Assembly (NCBI GenBank): GCA_046152925.1
Contig: JBJXFX010000063.1
Location: 1 to 10,741, forward strand
Source: CAMAUF01 sp046152925
Lineage (GTDB): Bacteria; Chloroflexota; Dehalococcoidia; Tepidiformales; Tepidiformaceae
Reading direction: 5' to 3'
Length of the DNA stretch: 10,741 bases
Under the pieces are notes generated by a model. That model ran no database searches. It was not told where the DNA came from and saw only the letters and a list, made by a program, of their open reading frames with translations. The position numbers were made by a program, and so were the translations under genes. Within the stretch, counting starts at the first letter, position 1. Each line of letters opens with the position of its first letter. Shown piece after piece: positions 1 through 5,052 of this stretch.

Positions 1-53
1 TCTGAAAGGTCGATGCCAACGAAACGAGTGTGTTCCACGGTATCCTGGACCAT
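1..53 (-). CDS. Probable IS110-family (DEDD) transposase, N-terminal fragment cut by the window edge
   Basis: Reading the minus strand from an ATG at 53-51 gives 17 residues, MVQDTVEHTRFVGIDLS, before the window ends. The segment FVGIDLS matches the start of IS110-family recombinases, where the Asp of GID is the first catalytic acidic residue of the RuvC-like DEDD domain; these enzymes cut and join DNA guided by a structured bridge RNA. The start is well supported: a strong Shine-Dalgarno sequence GGAGGG (minus strand, 66-61) lies 7 nt upstream. That ribosome site is paired inside a hairpin (54-110). Actin/ROK-type proteins also begin with VGIDLG, so the family call rests on a short match and needs the missing sequence to the left. 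Confidence 0.55.
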   Translation of the reverse strand, partial: MVQDTVEHTRFVGIDLS

Positions 54-110
54 GCCGGTTCCCTCCAGTGTTTTGCAGCACTTTAGGTGACTGCGCGAGG
101 GACCGGCCTT
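54..110 (-). promoter_or_regulatory. Hairpin sequestering the ribosome binding site of the transposase-like gene
   Basis: The arms at 54-65 (gccggttccctc) and 99-110 (gagggaccggcc) pair over 11 bp with one bulged base. In the minus-strand transcript the GGAGGG ribosome site lies within the 3' arm and pairs with CCCTC of the 5' arm. CAGT/ACTG can extend the stem inward. Several insertion sequences are known to hide their ribosome site in this way to limit translation from read-through transcripts; applying that here is inference. It may equally be one stem-loop of a larger guide RNA. Confidence 0.5.
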
Positions 111-113
111 CTC

Positions 114-157
114 ATCTCATCTCTCCCGACTTCGCGGGCGAGGGGGAGGGAGCCTGA
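114..157. repeat. REP-like GC-rich palindrome
   Basis: The stretch ctctcccgacttcgcgggcg, followed by a G-rich tail, can fold into a short stem with a central ttcg. It resembles, in degenerate form, the two CCCTCTCCC...GGGAGAGGG repeats at 9818-9970. It may be an old REP-like copy, or simply one stem of the structured region upstream of the transposase-like gene. Confidence 0.35.
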
Positions 158-187
158 GACTGCGTGGTGCGGGCTGTCGCTGGCGGC

Positions 188-215
188 ACCGCGACCGCTC
201 CCGTGTGGTCGCGGT
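188..215. repeat. Perfect 9-bp inverted repeat
   Basis: accgcgacc at 188-196 and ggtcgcggt at 207-215 are exact reverse complements separated by 10 nt. It lies between the transposase-like start and the zinc-knuckle gene, and may belong to the structured RNA proposed for 54-215. Confidence 0.6.
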
Positions 216-314
216 ACTGATGGGGAGGGGGTTGGCGGCCGGGATCGCGGCAAACGATGACGCGGGGACGGCGGGTGGTTGGGGTTCGCGACCGAGCAAG
301 TGCAGGTTCGAAGG

Positions 315-797
315 ATGAACGACGAGTGGGACCTTTGTGGCGCAATGACGTCGAGCGGGATGCCGTGTCAGCGGCGGGCGGGGCGCTGCGCGCAGCATGC
401 CGAGCGGGCGACGACGACGAAGCCTGTGGCGGAGCACGACGAGGGGCGCGAGCGCAACCTCCGCCGGCTCGCTTGGGAGATGGTGGAGCGTGTGCTGGAT
501 GGTTCTATGGGCGTCCGCGAGGCGACGGCTCTCGCCTCGCTGGGGCGGTTGTTGCACCGGTTGGGGCCCGAACCGGCGGACGTCAAGGAGGAGCTGCTGG
601 AGGTGGAGCGGCGAGCGCGGCTGATGGCCGGGATCCCGCCACGGACCGCGGAGGAGTGGGCGTGGGCCGAGCGGAGCTTCAGGCCCGACGCGGTCGAGGA
701 GTTCCGGCGTTGGGAGAAGCGTCATCGCGAGCTCTACGGGGAGCCGGAGCAGTGGCAGCCGTGGATTTGGGAGGACGAGGATGGGGACGAGGCATGA
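315..797 (+). CDS. Small CCCH zinc-knuckle protein of unknown function
   Basis: The product is 160 aa if it starts at ATG 315, which has gaagg just upstream; an in-frame TTG at 279 would add 12 residues but has no better ribosome site. Near the N-terminus are C8, C18, C25 and H28 in the pattern CG-x2-T-x2-G-x-P-C-x6-C-x2-H, a probable metal-binding knuckle of a type often seen in small phage- and island-associated proteins. The rest is predicted helical and charged, with an acidic tail (EDEDGDEA). No catalytic motif is recognisable, so no function is proposed. Its last codons run into a heptamer repeat array (787-821), which contains the stop codon. Confidence 0.75.
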   Translation: MNDEWDLCGAMTSSGMPCQRRAGRCAQHAERATTTKPVAEHDEGRERNLRRLAWEMVERVLDGSMGVREATALASLGRLLHRLGPEPADVKEELLEVERRARLMAGIPPRTAEEWAWAERSFRPDAVEEFRRWEKRHRELYGEPEQWQPWIWEDEDGDEA

Positions 798-821
798 GCG
801 ATGAGGAATGAGGGATGAGCG
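787..821. repeat. Degenerate heptamer array, five units (atgagNN family)
   Basis: Five consecutive 7-mers can be read: acgaggc, atgagcg, atgagga, atgaggg and atgagcg. The array overlaps the stop codon of the zinc-knuckle gene at 795-797. The same heptamer family in the opposite orientation (gcctcgt, gcctcgt, ggctcat, ggctcta) is at 1861-1888, on the other side of the epoxide hydrolase gene; acgaggc is the exact reverse complement of gcctcgt. Confidence 0.6.
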
Positions 822-879
822 GAGGCGAGGAAAGTCGAAAGGCCAAAGAGGAAAGCCATGGGCGCGACACGGGAAGGAG

Positions 880-897
880 TCGTCCTGCGAAGGACGA
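880..897 (+). promoter_or_regulatory. Hairpin with GCGA tetraloop upstream of the epoxide hydrolase
   Basis: tcgtcct (880-886) and aggacga (891-897) pair perfectly over 7 bp around a GCGA loop, a GNRA tetraloop. It has no T-run, so it is not a canonical intrinsic terminator. It lies 60 nt before the epoxide hydrolase start and may be part of its leader or a barrier to read-through from the gene upstream. Confidence 0.5.
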
Positions 898-910
898 TAA
901 CGCGCGGAGT

Positions 911-927
911 GGATAGTGCTGCTATCC
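911..927 (+). promoter_or_regulatory. ggatag-N5-ctatcc inverted repeat, possible operator
   Basis: A 6-bp perfect inverted repeat lies 30 nt upstream of the epoxide hydrolase ATG. Its right arm overlaps TATCCT (923-928), which fits a TAnnnT -10 box, though no good -35 is visible. A small operator overlapping a promoter is one reading; a second leader hairpin after the one at 880-897 is the other. Confidence 0.3.
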
Positions 928-957
928 TCATCTCACCAACTCCGGAGATACACACTC

Positions 958-1815
958 ATGGCCACGACCGTCCGCGAAGTCCCGATCAATGGCATGAACT
1001 TCCGCATCCGCGAGGCCGGCATGTCCGGCGAGCCCGTGCTCCTCCTCCACGGCTTCCCCGAGACGTCGCGCATGTGGGAGCAGCTCATGCCGAAGCTCGC
1101 CGAGGCTGGCTACCGCTGCATCGCCCCCGACCAGCGCGGCTACAGCCCGAACGCCCGACCCGAGGGCGTCGAGCCGTACAAGACCGAGAACCTCGTCGCC
1201 GACGCCTTCGCCATCGCCGATGCCTGTGGTTTCGGGGCGAAGTTCCACCTCGTGGCCCACGACTGGGGCGCGGGCGTGGGTTGGCGGATGGTGAAGGCGC
1301 ATCCCGAGCGCATCGCCAGCTACACCTCGATGTCGATCCCCCACCCGGCCTCCTACGGCCGCGCCTTCCGCGACGACCCGGACCAGCAGCAGCGCAGCCA
1401 ATACATCATCTTTTTCCAGCAGCCCGGCGCCGCCGAGGAGATGATGCTGGCCAACGACGGGGCGATGCTTTCGACGATCTGGGACAAGCACACGAAGGAA
1501 GAGGTCGCCGAGCTTATCGCCCACTTCAAGGCGCCCGGCGCGCTGACGGCCGCGATCAACTGGTACCGCGCGGCCTTCGGCCTCCAGGGCGGCCAGGACA
1601 TCGAGGACGAGTTCACCGTCACCGTCCCCACGCTGCTGATTTGGGGCAACCAGGACCAGGCCGTCGGGCCCGCGACGGTGAAGACCCACGACCAGTACAT
1701 GAAGGGCCCGAACAAGTTCGTGGAGCTCACGGCGGGCCACTGGCTCGTCCAAGAGAAGTTCGAGGACGTCCTCCGCGAGACGGTGGCGCAACTGAAAGGG
1801 TTCCCGCTGAAGTGA
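958..1815 (+). CDS. Epoxide hydrolase, alpha/beta-hydrolase fold
   Basis: This 285-aa cytosolic enzyme is predicted to open epoxides to vicinal diols by way of an Asp-ester intermediate. All family landmarks are visible: oxyanion-hole HGFPE at 31-35, nucleophile D102 in HDWGAG, cap-domain ring-opening tyrosines Y149 (in SQYIIFFQ) and Y203 (in NWYR), charge-relay acid D233 in WGNQDQAV, and H261 in GHW near the C-terminus. Length is typical for bacterial members. The start at 958 follows ccggaga about 11 nt upstream; an in-frame start at 916 would overlap the inverted repeat and add 14 atypical residues. It stands alone and its natural substrate cannot be inferred. Haloalkane dehalogenases share the fold, but the paired tyrosines favour epoxide hydrolase. 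Confidence 0.93.
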   Translation: MATTVREVPINGMNFRIREAGMSGEPVLLLHGFPETSRMWEQLMPKLAEAGYRCIAPDQRGYSPNARPEGVEPYKTENLVADAFAIADACGFGAKFHLVAHDWGAGVGWRMVKAHPERIASYTSMSIPHPASYGRAFRDDPDQQQRSQYIIFFQQPGAAEEMMLANDGAMLSTIWDKHTKEEVAELIAHFKAPGALTAAINWYRAAFGLQGGQDIEDEFTVTVPTLLIWGNQDQAVGPATVKTHDQYMKGPNKFVELTAGHWLVQEKFEDVLRETVAQLKGFPLK

Positions 1816-1824
1816 CGTTGAGGG

Positions 1825-1841
1825 GCTCCACGGGGTGGAGC
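1825..1841 (+). terminator. Hairpin after the epoxide hydrolase stop, possible terminator
   Basis: gctccac (1825-1831) and gtggagc (1835-1841) form a 7-bp stem with a ggg loop, 10 nt after the stop codon. No T-run follows, so termination is only suggested by position. Confidence 0.35.
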
Positions 1842-1860
1842 AGCGCGGCCCGCGGCCGTC

Positions 1861-1888
1861 GCCTCGTGCCTCGTGGCTCATGGCTCTA
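1861..1888. repeat. Degenerate heptamer array, four units (gcctcgt/ggctcat family)
   Basis: Four consecutive 7-mers, gcctcgt, gcctcgt, ggctcat and ggctcta, end 10 nt before the tRNA gene. They are the reverse complement of the array at 787-821, so the epoxide hydrolase lies between inverted copies of one repeat family. Confidence 0.6.
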
Positions 1889-1898
1889 AACTGGCGGT

Positions 1899-1974
1899 GG
1901 GCCTGTAGCTCAGTCGGTAGAGCAGTGGACTTTTAATCCATTGGTCCAGGGTTCGAGTCCCTGCGGGCCTACCA
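1899..1974 (+). tRNA. tRNA-Lys (anticodon TTT), CCA encoded
   Basis: A full cloverleaf can be drawn: acceptor stem gggcctg (1899-1905) with cgggcct (1964-1970), including two G-T pairs; D stem gctc/gagc; anticodon stem 1925-1929/1937-1941 with loop cttttaa and anticodon TTT at 1932-1934; T arm cagggttcgagtccctg at 1947-1963; discriminator A at 1971; genomic CCA at 1972-1974. The gene is intact. A tyrosine integrase gene begins 150 bp away and reads towards it, so its 3' half is the likely attachment site of the island to the right. Confidence 0.98.
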
Positions 1975-2105
1975 TGAATCTCGATGCCAAAGTGGCCTTG
2001 CGGGGCCGATTTTGGACTGATTCATACAGCATTCGCTATGTTTTCCGCAGATGGCGCGGCCGGCGCCGATCGGCTCCCGCGCCTTGACAGCAGGTTCTGA
2101 CAGCA
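1950..2105. other. Probable attL region of the integrated island
   Basis: The tRNA-Lys 3' end (from about 1950) is followed by 152 bp of non-coding DNA up to the integrase stop. This stretch has the kinds of sites integrases use: a long-range inverted repeat atgaatc (1974-1980)/gattcat (2019-2025) enclosing ccaaa/tttgg and ggcc/ggcc stems; a 7-bp repeat ggcgcgg (2053-2059)/ccgcgcc (2077-2083) around the palindrome gccgatcggc; and the direct repeat tgacagca at 2085-2092 and 2098-2105, a possible pair of arm-type sites. The matching copy of the tRNA end (attR) is not in the window. Confidence 0.5.
2053..2083 (-). terminator. GC-rich hairpin downstream of the integrase, possible terminator
   Basis: ggcgcgg and ccgcgcc pair over 7 bp, and the interval includes the 10-bp palindrome gccgatcggc (2065-2074). 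It lies 43 bp past the integrase stop on the minus strand. No T-run is present, so it may instead be part of the attachment site. Confidence 0.3.
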
Positions 2106-2126
2106 ACGCGGTAGCAAACCGAGTCC

Positions 2127-3257
2127 TCAACTCGCCAGGATCGCGTCCATGCGATCCGCCGCGTCCTTGAGCGCTTCGGGCACGAGATGCCCATACGTCG
2201 TCATCGTGAGGTTGAACTGGGAGTGCCCGAGTTGACCCATGACGGTCCGCGGGCTCGCGCCGGCCGCGAGCAAGAGGCTGGCATTGAGATGGCGCAGGTC
2301 GTGGAAGCGTTGCTTCGGCAGGCCGAGATCAGCGAGCTTCTTCTGGAATCGGTGCGTCGTGCCGGACGAGTTCAACGGTGTCCCGACGTAGGTCGTGAAC
2401 ACGAGGTTGGACTCCGACCACGATGGCCCCGCAGCGAGCCGTTGCTCCAGTTGGACCACCCGGTGCCGCTTGAGGGCATCCAGAGCGCGCTGCGAGAGGG
2501 AGACCACCCGGCGGCTACTGGCGCTCTTCGGGTCGCCGAAACGCGCTGGCCCGCTCACGGCTTCTCGCGTCCGTTCCACGCGCAACTCGGCGCGGTCGAT
2601 CTCGACCGCGTCCCACCGGAGGCCCAGTAGCTCTCCCTGGCGGAGCCCTGTCGTTATCGCCAACACGTACAACGCTTCGAAGCGATCCCCGGCGATTCCC
2701 GCAAGGAACTCCTTCGCCTGCGTCGGCGTAAGGGGCCTCACTTCGGCACGGCTCACCCGTGGACTGTCGGTGAGCGCGGCAACGTTGCGAGGCGCAAGGT
2801 TCCACTGGACGGCGCGCTGAAGGGCGGCGCGCAGAATGGCCCGGATGTATTGGACGGTCCGCGGGCTGAGCCCAGACTTCTGCTTGGCGGCGATCATCGC
2901 CTGAACCTGTTGCGGCTTCAGACGTGCGACCGGGACCGTGCCAAGCGCGGGGATGAGGTGGAGTCGGACGTATGACTCGTACGACTCGTAGGTGCTGCGG
3001 CGGCGGTGGGGCTCGACCGTATCGGCGAGCCATCGGTTGAGGAAGGCGGCGACCGTCAATCGCTCGTTCGGAGGCGTTATCCCCTGCTGAAGCGCGTGGA
3101 GGCCGCTGGCGAGTTTCTCAGCGGCTTCTGAGCGCGTCCGGCCGTACCACGACTTTCGCTTTCGCGTACCGTCTTCGGCCAGGTAGCTGCCGCTCGCGAC
3201 CCAGCGACCGTCCTGTCGCTGGTAGATGGAACCTTCGGAGTTGCCGCGCTTGCCCAT
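2127..3257 (-). CDS. int: Tyrosine-type site-specific integrase of the island
   Basis: This 376-aa phage-type integrase has a complete active site. The N-terminus (about 8-60, GSIYQRQDGRWV followed by a basic stretch) looks like an arm-site DNA-binding domain. A SAM-like core-binding domain spans about 67-165 (LTVAAFLNRWL to QWNLAPRNV). The catalytic domain carries R206 in TTGLRQGEL, K244 in DPKSASSRR, H319 and R322 in HDLRH, H345 in GQLGHS and the nucleophile Y355 in TTYGH. It should recombine attP with the chromosomal site, very likely the tRNA-Lys 3' end 150 bp beyond its stop codon. The ATG at 3257 is the only good start, with agga about 10 nt upstream. An excisionase-like gene at 4870 is its probable partner. 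Confidence 0.95.
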   Translation of the reverse strand: MGKRGNSEGSIYQRQDGRWVASGSYLAEDGTRKRKSWYGRTRSEAAEKLASGLHALQQGITPPNERLTVAAFLNRWLADTVEPHRRRSTYESYESYVRLHLIPALGTVPVARLKPQQVQAMIAAKQKSGLSPRTVQYIRAILRAALQRAVQWNLAPRNVAALTDSPRVSRAEVRPLTPTQAKEFLAGIAGDRFEALYVLAITTGLRQGELLGLRWDAVEIDRAELRVERTREAVSGPARFGDPKSASSRRVVSLSQRALDALKRHRVVQLEQRLAAGPSWSESNLVFTTYVGTPLNSSGTTHRFQKKLADLGLPKQRFHDLRHLNASLLLAAGASPRTVMGQLGHSQFNLTMTTYGHLVPEALKDAADRMDAILAS

Positions 3258-3300
3258 GCCTCACCCGTCCTACGAGGATAGAAGAATCACTGTACCATAC

Positions 3301-3316
3301 TTACTTGTCTGAGTAA
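3301..3316. promoter_or_regulatory. Inverted repeat TTACT-N6-AGTAA between divergent genes, possible operator
   Basis: This 5-bp inverted repeat lies in the 68-bp AT-rich gap between the integrase and the zinc-ribbon gene. Its right arm overlaps the TAATCT box at 3314-3319, so a protein bound here would block that promoter and perhaps the integrase promoter. The binding protein is unknown; the zinc-ribbon protein itself or the HTH protein at 4870 are candidates. Confidence 0.35.
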
Positions 3317-3319
3317 TCT
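3314..3319 (+). promoter_or_regulatory. TAATCT -10 box, 6 nt before the ATG: leaderless promoter
   Basis: TAATCT is followed by exactly 6 nt and then the ATG at 3326, which places the expected transcription start at or next to the start codon. No Shine-Dalgarno is present. The same layout, TATACT-N6-ATG, occurs at 6179-6191. Confidence 0.5.
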
Positions 3320-3325
3320 AACTCG

Positions 3326-3688
3326 ATGGAACCGAGTCAGATCGGGCGCGTCGCCATCACCGTCCTGGGCTGCCGTTGTCTGCGGTGCGGCCACGAATGG
3401 ATTCCGCGGCGGACGGGCGAGCCGCGGATGTGTCCGCGGTGCAAGAGCTTGCACTGGACCGAGCCAGCGCCGAGGGAGAGTTCCGCCGGATATGCGGCGA
3501 CGCGCGACCGGATCCGGAGCCACCTTGCAGGGGAAGCGGATGGCCTTTCTTGGGGCCTTCTACGGGAGCGGGCTGCAATCTCGCAGGCTCGACTGAGCCC
3601 GGCGTGGGTTCGGCGACTTGAGGGCGAGATTGGCTTGGAGCGGGCTAGGGATGCGGCGGGGAGATGGCGGTGGGGGCTTCGGCGATGA
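3326..3688 (+). CDS. Zinc-ribbon protein of unknown function
   Basis: The 120-aa product has a clear four-cysteine zinc ribbon near residues 18-39: CLRCGHEW...CPRCKSLHW, with a C-x2-C pair, the WIPR segment and a second C-x2-C pair. This ribbon occurs in many small proteins of phages and genomic islands, often thought to bind nucleic acid. The C-terminal half is basic and probably helical. The start lacks a ribosome site but sits 6 nt after a TAATCT box. It is divergent from the integrase, so it could be a regulator of the module; that is inference. Its last 44 bp overlap the 3' end of the convergent gene at 3645-4772. Confidence 0.75.
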   Translation: MEPSQIGRVAITVLGCRCLRCGHEWIPRRTGEPRMCPRCKSLHWTEPAPRESSAGYAATRDRIRSHLAGEADGLSWGLLRERAAISQARLSPAWVRRLEGEIGLERARDAAGRWRWGLRR

Positions 3689-4772
3689 TGAGGTCCTCGC
3701 GGGCTCTCACCTGTCGCTTCGCTGCTCGCCTCGCCCTGGTGCTCTTCGCCGCATGGAATCTCCGGCCGCAGGCGTCGCTACAGAACGCGTGACCGGGCCG
3801 CTGCCTATCCGGCGGCCGCAAGAACACCTTCCCGCAAGGTTCGTATGCGCAGACGAAGACCCCTTCGATCGGGGTTGGTGGCTCGATGTGGCCGACCGTG
3901 ACGGCCATGCTGAGCCACAGGGAATCGACAGGCCGCGCACCGCGAAGGATGACCTTCGCTGGTCGGCGTGGATCGACGACCCAAGGCACGGCCATCAGCG
4001 TCGTGTGTTTCTGGAGAATCATGCTGATGAGCAACCGCGCCGCGATTCTGGCGGCGGCGTCTTCGTCCTCTCCTGCCTCGTCGCGCGCAACACGCGCCAG
4101 GTACGACCAGACTTGATTCGCCTTGTCCATGAACTCCAACGCACGCCCCGGCCGTTGTTGGCCCAAGAGGGAAAGCACAAGGATTGCGTCGCGCAGATGG
4201 CTGAATTCCACCTCCATTTCCGCGAGGTCAAGGAGGCTCGGAGACTCAACAAGACGATGGGCGCGCTCCACCAGACCGGGCTGTGAAGCAAGCTCCTCCA
4301 CCCAAGACGGGGAGCCCGGACCGGTGCTTGGGTCGATCGGCGCGCCTTGCGACAGAATCACCTGTTCGGGGCTGACCTCCCGGCCCGTTGCGTCGATGAA
4401 TTCTCCATCGGGACCGATCCAGGCCCGCCGTGGCGCGGGCGTGCGGAGGGTGACGGCACCAAATCGTTCGAGGAAGGCTTGCCAGTAGGCCACACGGTCG
4501 GCGACAGAGACGGCGCCAAACTGACCGAGCCAGTTCGACTTCAGGACCCATTGGAACAGTTGCTGCTGTTCCACTGCGCCGAGCGGTTTCCGGCGGTACC
4601 GACCTTCGCCAACCAGGATCGGGCTCCCGTCCATCGGACTCGCATCCGGCGTCCAGCGCTCGCGCCAGACGGCCGAGGGCACAACCTCGTCCGGGTTAAG
4701 GGCACCGAACGCGGCCCGCAAGACCTTATGAGTCTGAGTGCCGGTGTTATGGGGTCGGCTAGGGGGTCCCAT
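3645..4772 (-). CDS. Uncharacterised protein with C-terminal CGNR-like zinc finger
   Basis: The product is 375 aa. The recognisable part is the C-terminus: C308-x4-C313, then C331-SDA-C335-GRRFHAAKSTRARR, a treble-clef-like finger resembling the CGNR finger (FCS-x2-C-x2-R, then a basic tail) and probably binding DNA. Just before it is a hydrophobic segment (VDSLWLSMAVTVGH, about 282-295), and a helical region spans about 176-262. This helical-domain-plus-finger layout resembles ABATE/CGNR-type regulators and related phage proteins, but the N-terminal 170 residues match nothing I recognise. The start at 4772 has no obvious ribosome site. It is transcribed away from the excisionase/ATPase operon across a 97-bp intergenic region with an inverted repeat, so a regulator of that operon is plausible but unproven. 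Confidence 0.75.
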   Translation of the reverse strand: MGPPSRPHNTGTQTHKVLRAAFGALNPDEVVPSAVWRERWTPDASPMDGSPILVGEGRYRRKPLGAVEQQQLFQWVLKSNWLGQFGAVSVADRVAYWQAFLERFGAVTLRTPAPRRAWIGPDGEFIDATGREVSPEQVILSQGAPIDPSTGPGSPSWVEELASQPGLVERAHRLVESPSLLDLAEMEVEFSHLRDAILVLSLLGQQRPGRALEFMDKANQVWSYLARVARDEAGEDEDAAARIAARLLISMILQKHTTLMAVPWVVDPRRPAKVILRGARPVDSLWLSMAVTVGHIEPPTPIEGVFVCAYEPCGKVFLRPPDRQRPGHAFCSDACGRRFHAAKSTRARRAAKRQVRAREDLIIAEAPTAISPPHP

Positions 4773-4818
4773 TGTCGGGCCTGCCGTGGATTTGGTCAGC
4801 TGAGCTTAGCACCGCGCT

Positions 4819-4848
4819 CGTCCACGAACGCATGGATGTACGTGGACG
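4819..4848. promoter_or_regulatory. 8-bp inverted repeat in a divergent intergenic region, probable operator
   Basis: cgtccacg (4819-4826) and cgtggacg (4841-4848) are perfect reverse complements 14 nt apart, so the two arm centres are 22 bp, about two helical turns, apart. The site lies between the divergent genes at 3645-4772 and 4870-5052, 21 nt before the ATG of the latter. A dimeric regulator could bind here; the CGNR-like finger protein and the HTH protein are both candidates. Confidence 0.45.
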
Positions 4849-4869
4849 GACGAGAAGGAACGATTCGAA

Positions 4870-5052
4870 ATGGCGGACAAGCTCTTGTTCTCAATCCCAG
4901 ACGCGGCGGCCCGGCTCTCACTTGGCCGCAGCAAGCTCTACGAGCTCATCGCACGCGGCGACATCGCGGTCGTGCGCATTGGGCGGTCGGTCCGGGTGAG
5001 CGCCCGCGCGCTTGAAGCCTACGCAGCCCGCCTAGAAGGCAACGGCGAATGA
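4870..5052 (+). CDS. Excisionase-family HTH protein (MerR-like, HTH_17)
   Basis: This 60-aa protein is almost entirely one winged-helix domain: FSIPDAAARLSLGRSKLYELIARGD followed by the wing VVRIGRSVRVS and the ending ALEAYAARL, the standard Xis/BldC-type pattern. Such proteins bend DNA at attachment sites to direct excision, or act as small transcription regulators. It starts 10 nt after an aagga ribosome site and overlaps the next gene by ATGA, so the two are translationally coupled. Given the integrase in the same element, excisionase is the favoured role, although the genes are 1.6 kb apart. Confidence 0.88.
   Translation: MADKLLFSIPDAAARLSLGRSKLYELIARGDIAVVRIGRSVRVSARALEAYAARLEGNGE

Larger units (their letters stand above)
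54..215 (-). ncRNA. Structured region upstream of the transposase: candidate IS110 bridge RNA
   Basis: Three inverted repeats are packed into 162 bases immediately upstream of the transposase-like start: 9 bp perfect at 188-196/207-215 (accgcgacc, ggtcgcggt, 10-nt loop), about 8 bp with one mismatch at 120-127/134-141, and 11 bp at 54-65/99-110. IS110-group elements encode their bridge RNA in the non-coding end upstream of the recombinase gene, as a 5' stem-loop followed by target- and donor-binding loops. The position and the number of stems fit. The element's outer end is not defined here, so the guide sequences cannot be assigned and this remains a hypothesis. Confidence 0.3.

Noticed and set aside
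117..725. Minus-strand frame of 202 codons at the left end
   Set aside because: Pro/Arg/His-rich shadow of the zinc-knuckle gene with no recognisable motif; it would also cross the hairpin region.
787..821. Heptamer array as a CRISPR
   Set aside because: Units are 7 bp, contiguous and without spacers.
858..1889. Long open frame on + covering the epoxide hydrolase in another frame
   Set aside because: Arg/Pro-rich translation typical of an out-of-frame GC-rich gene; the epoxide hydrolase frame has all catalytic motifs.
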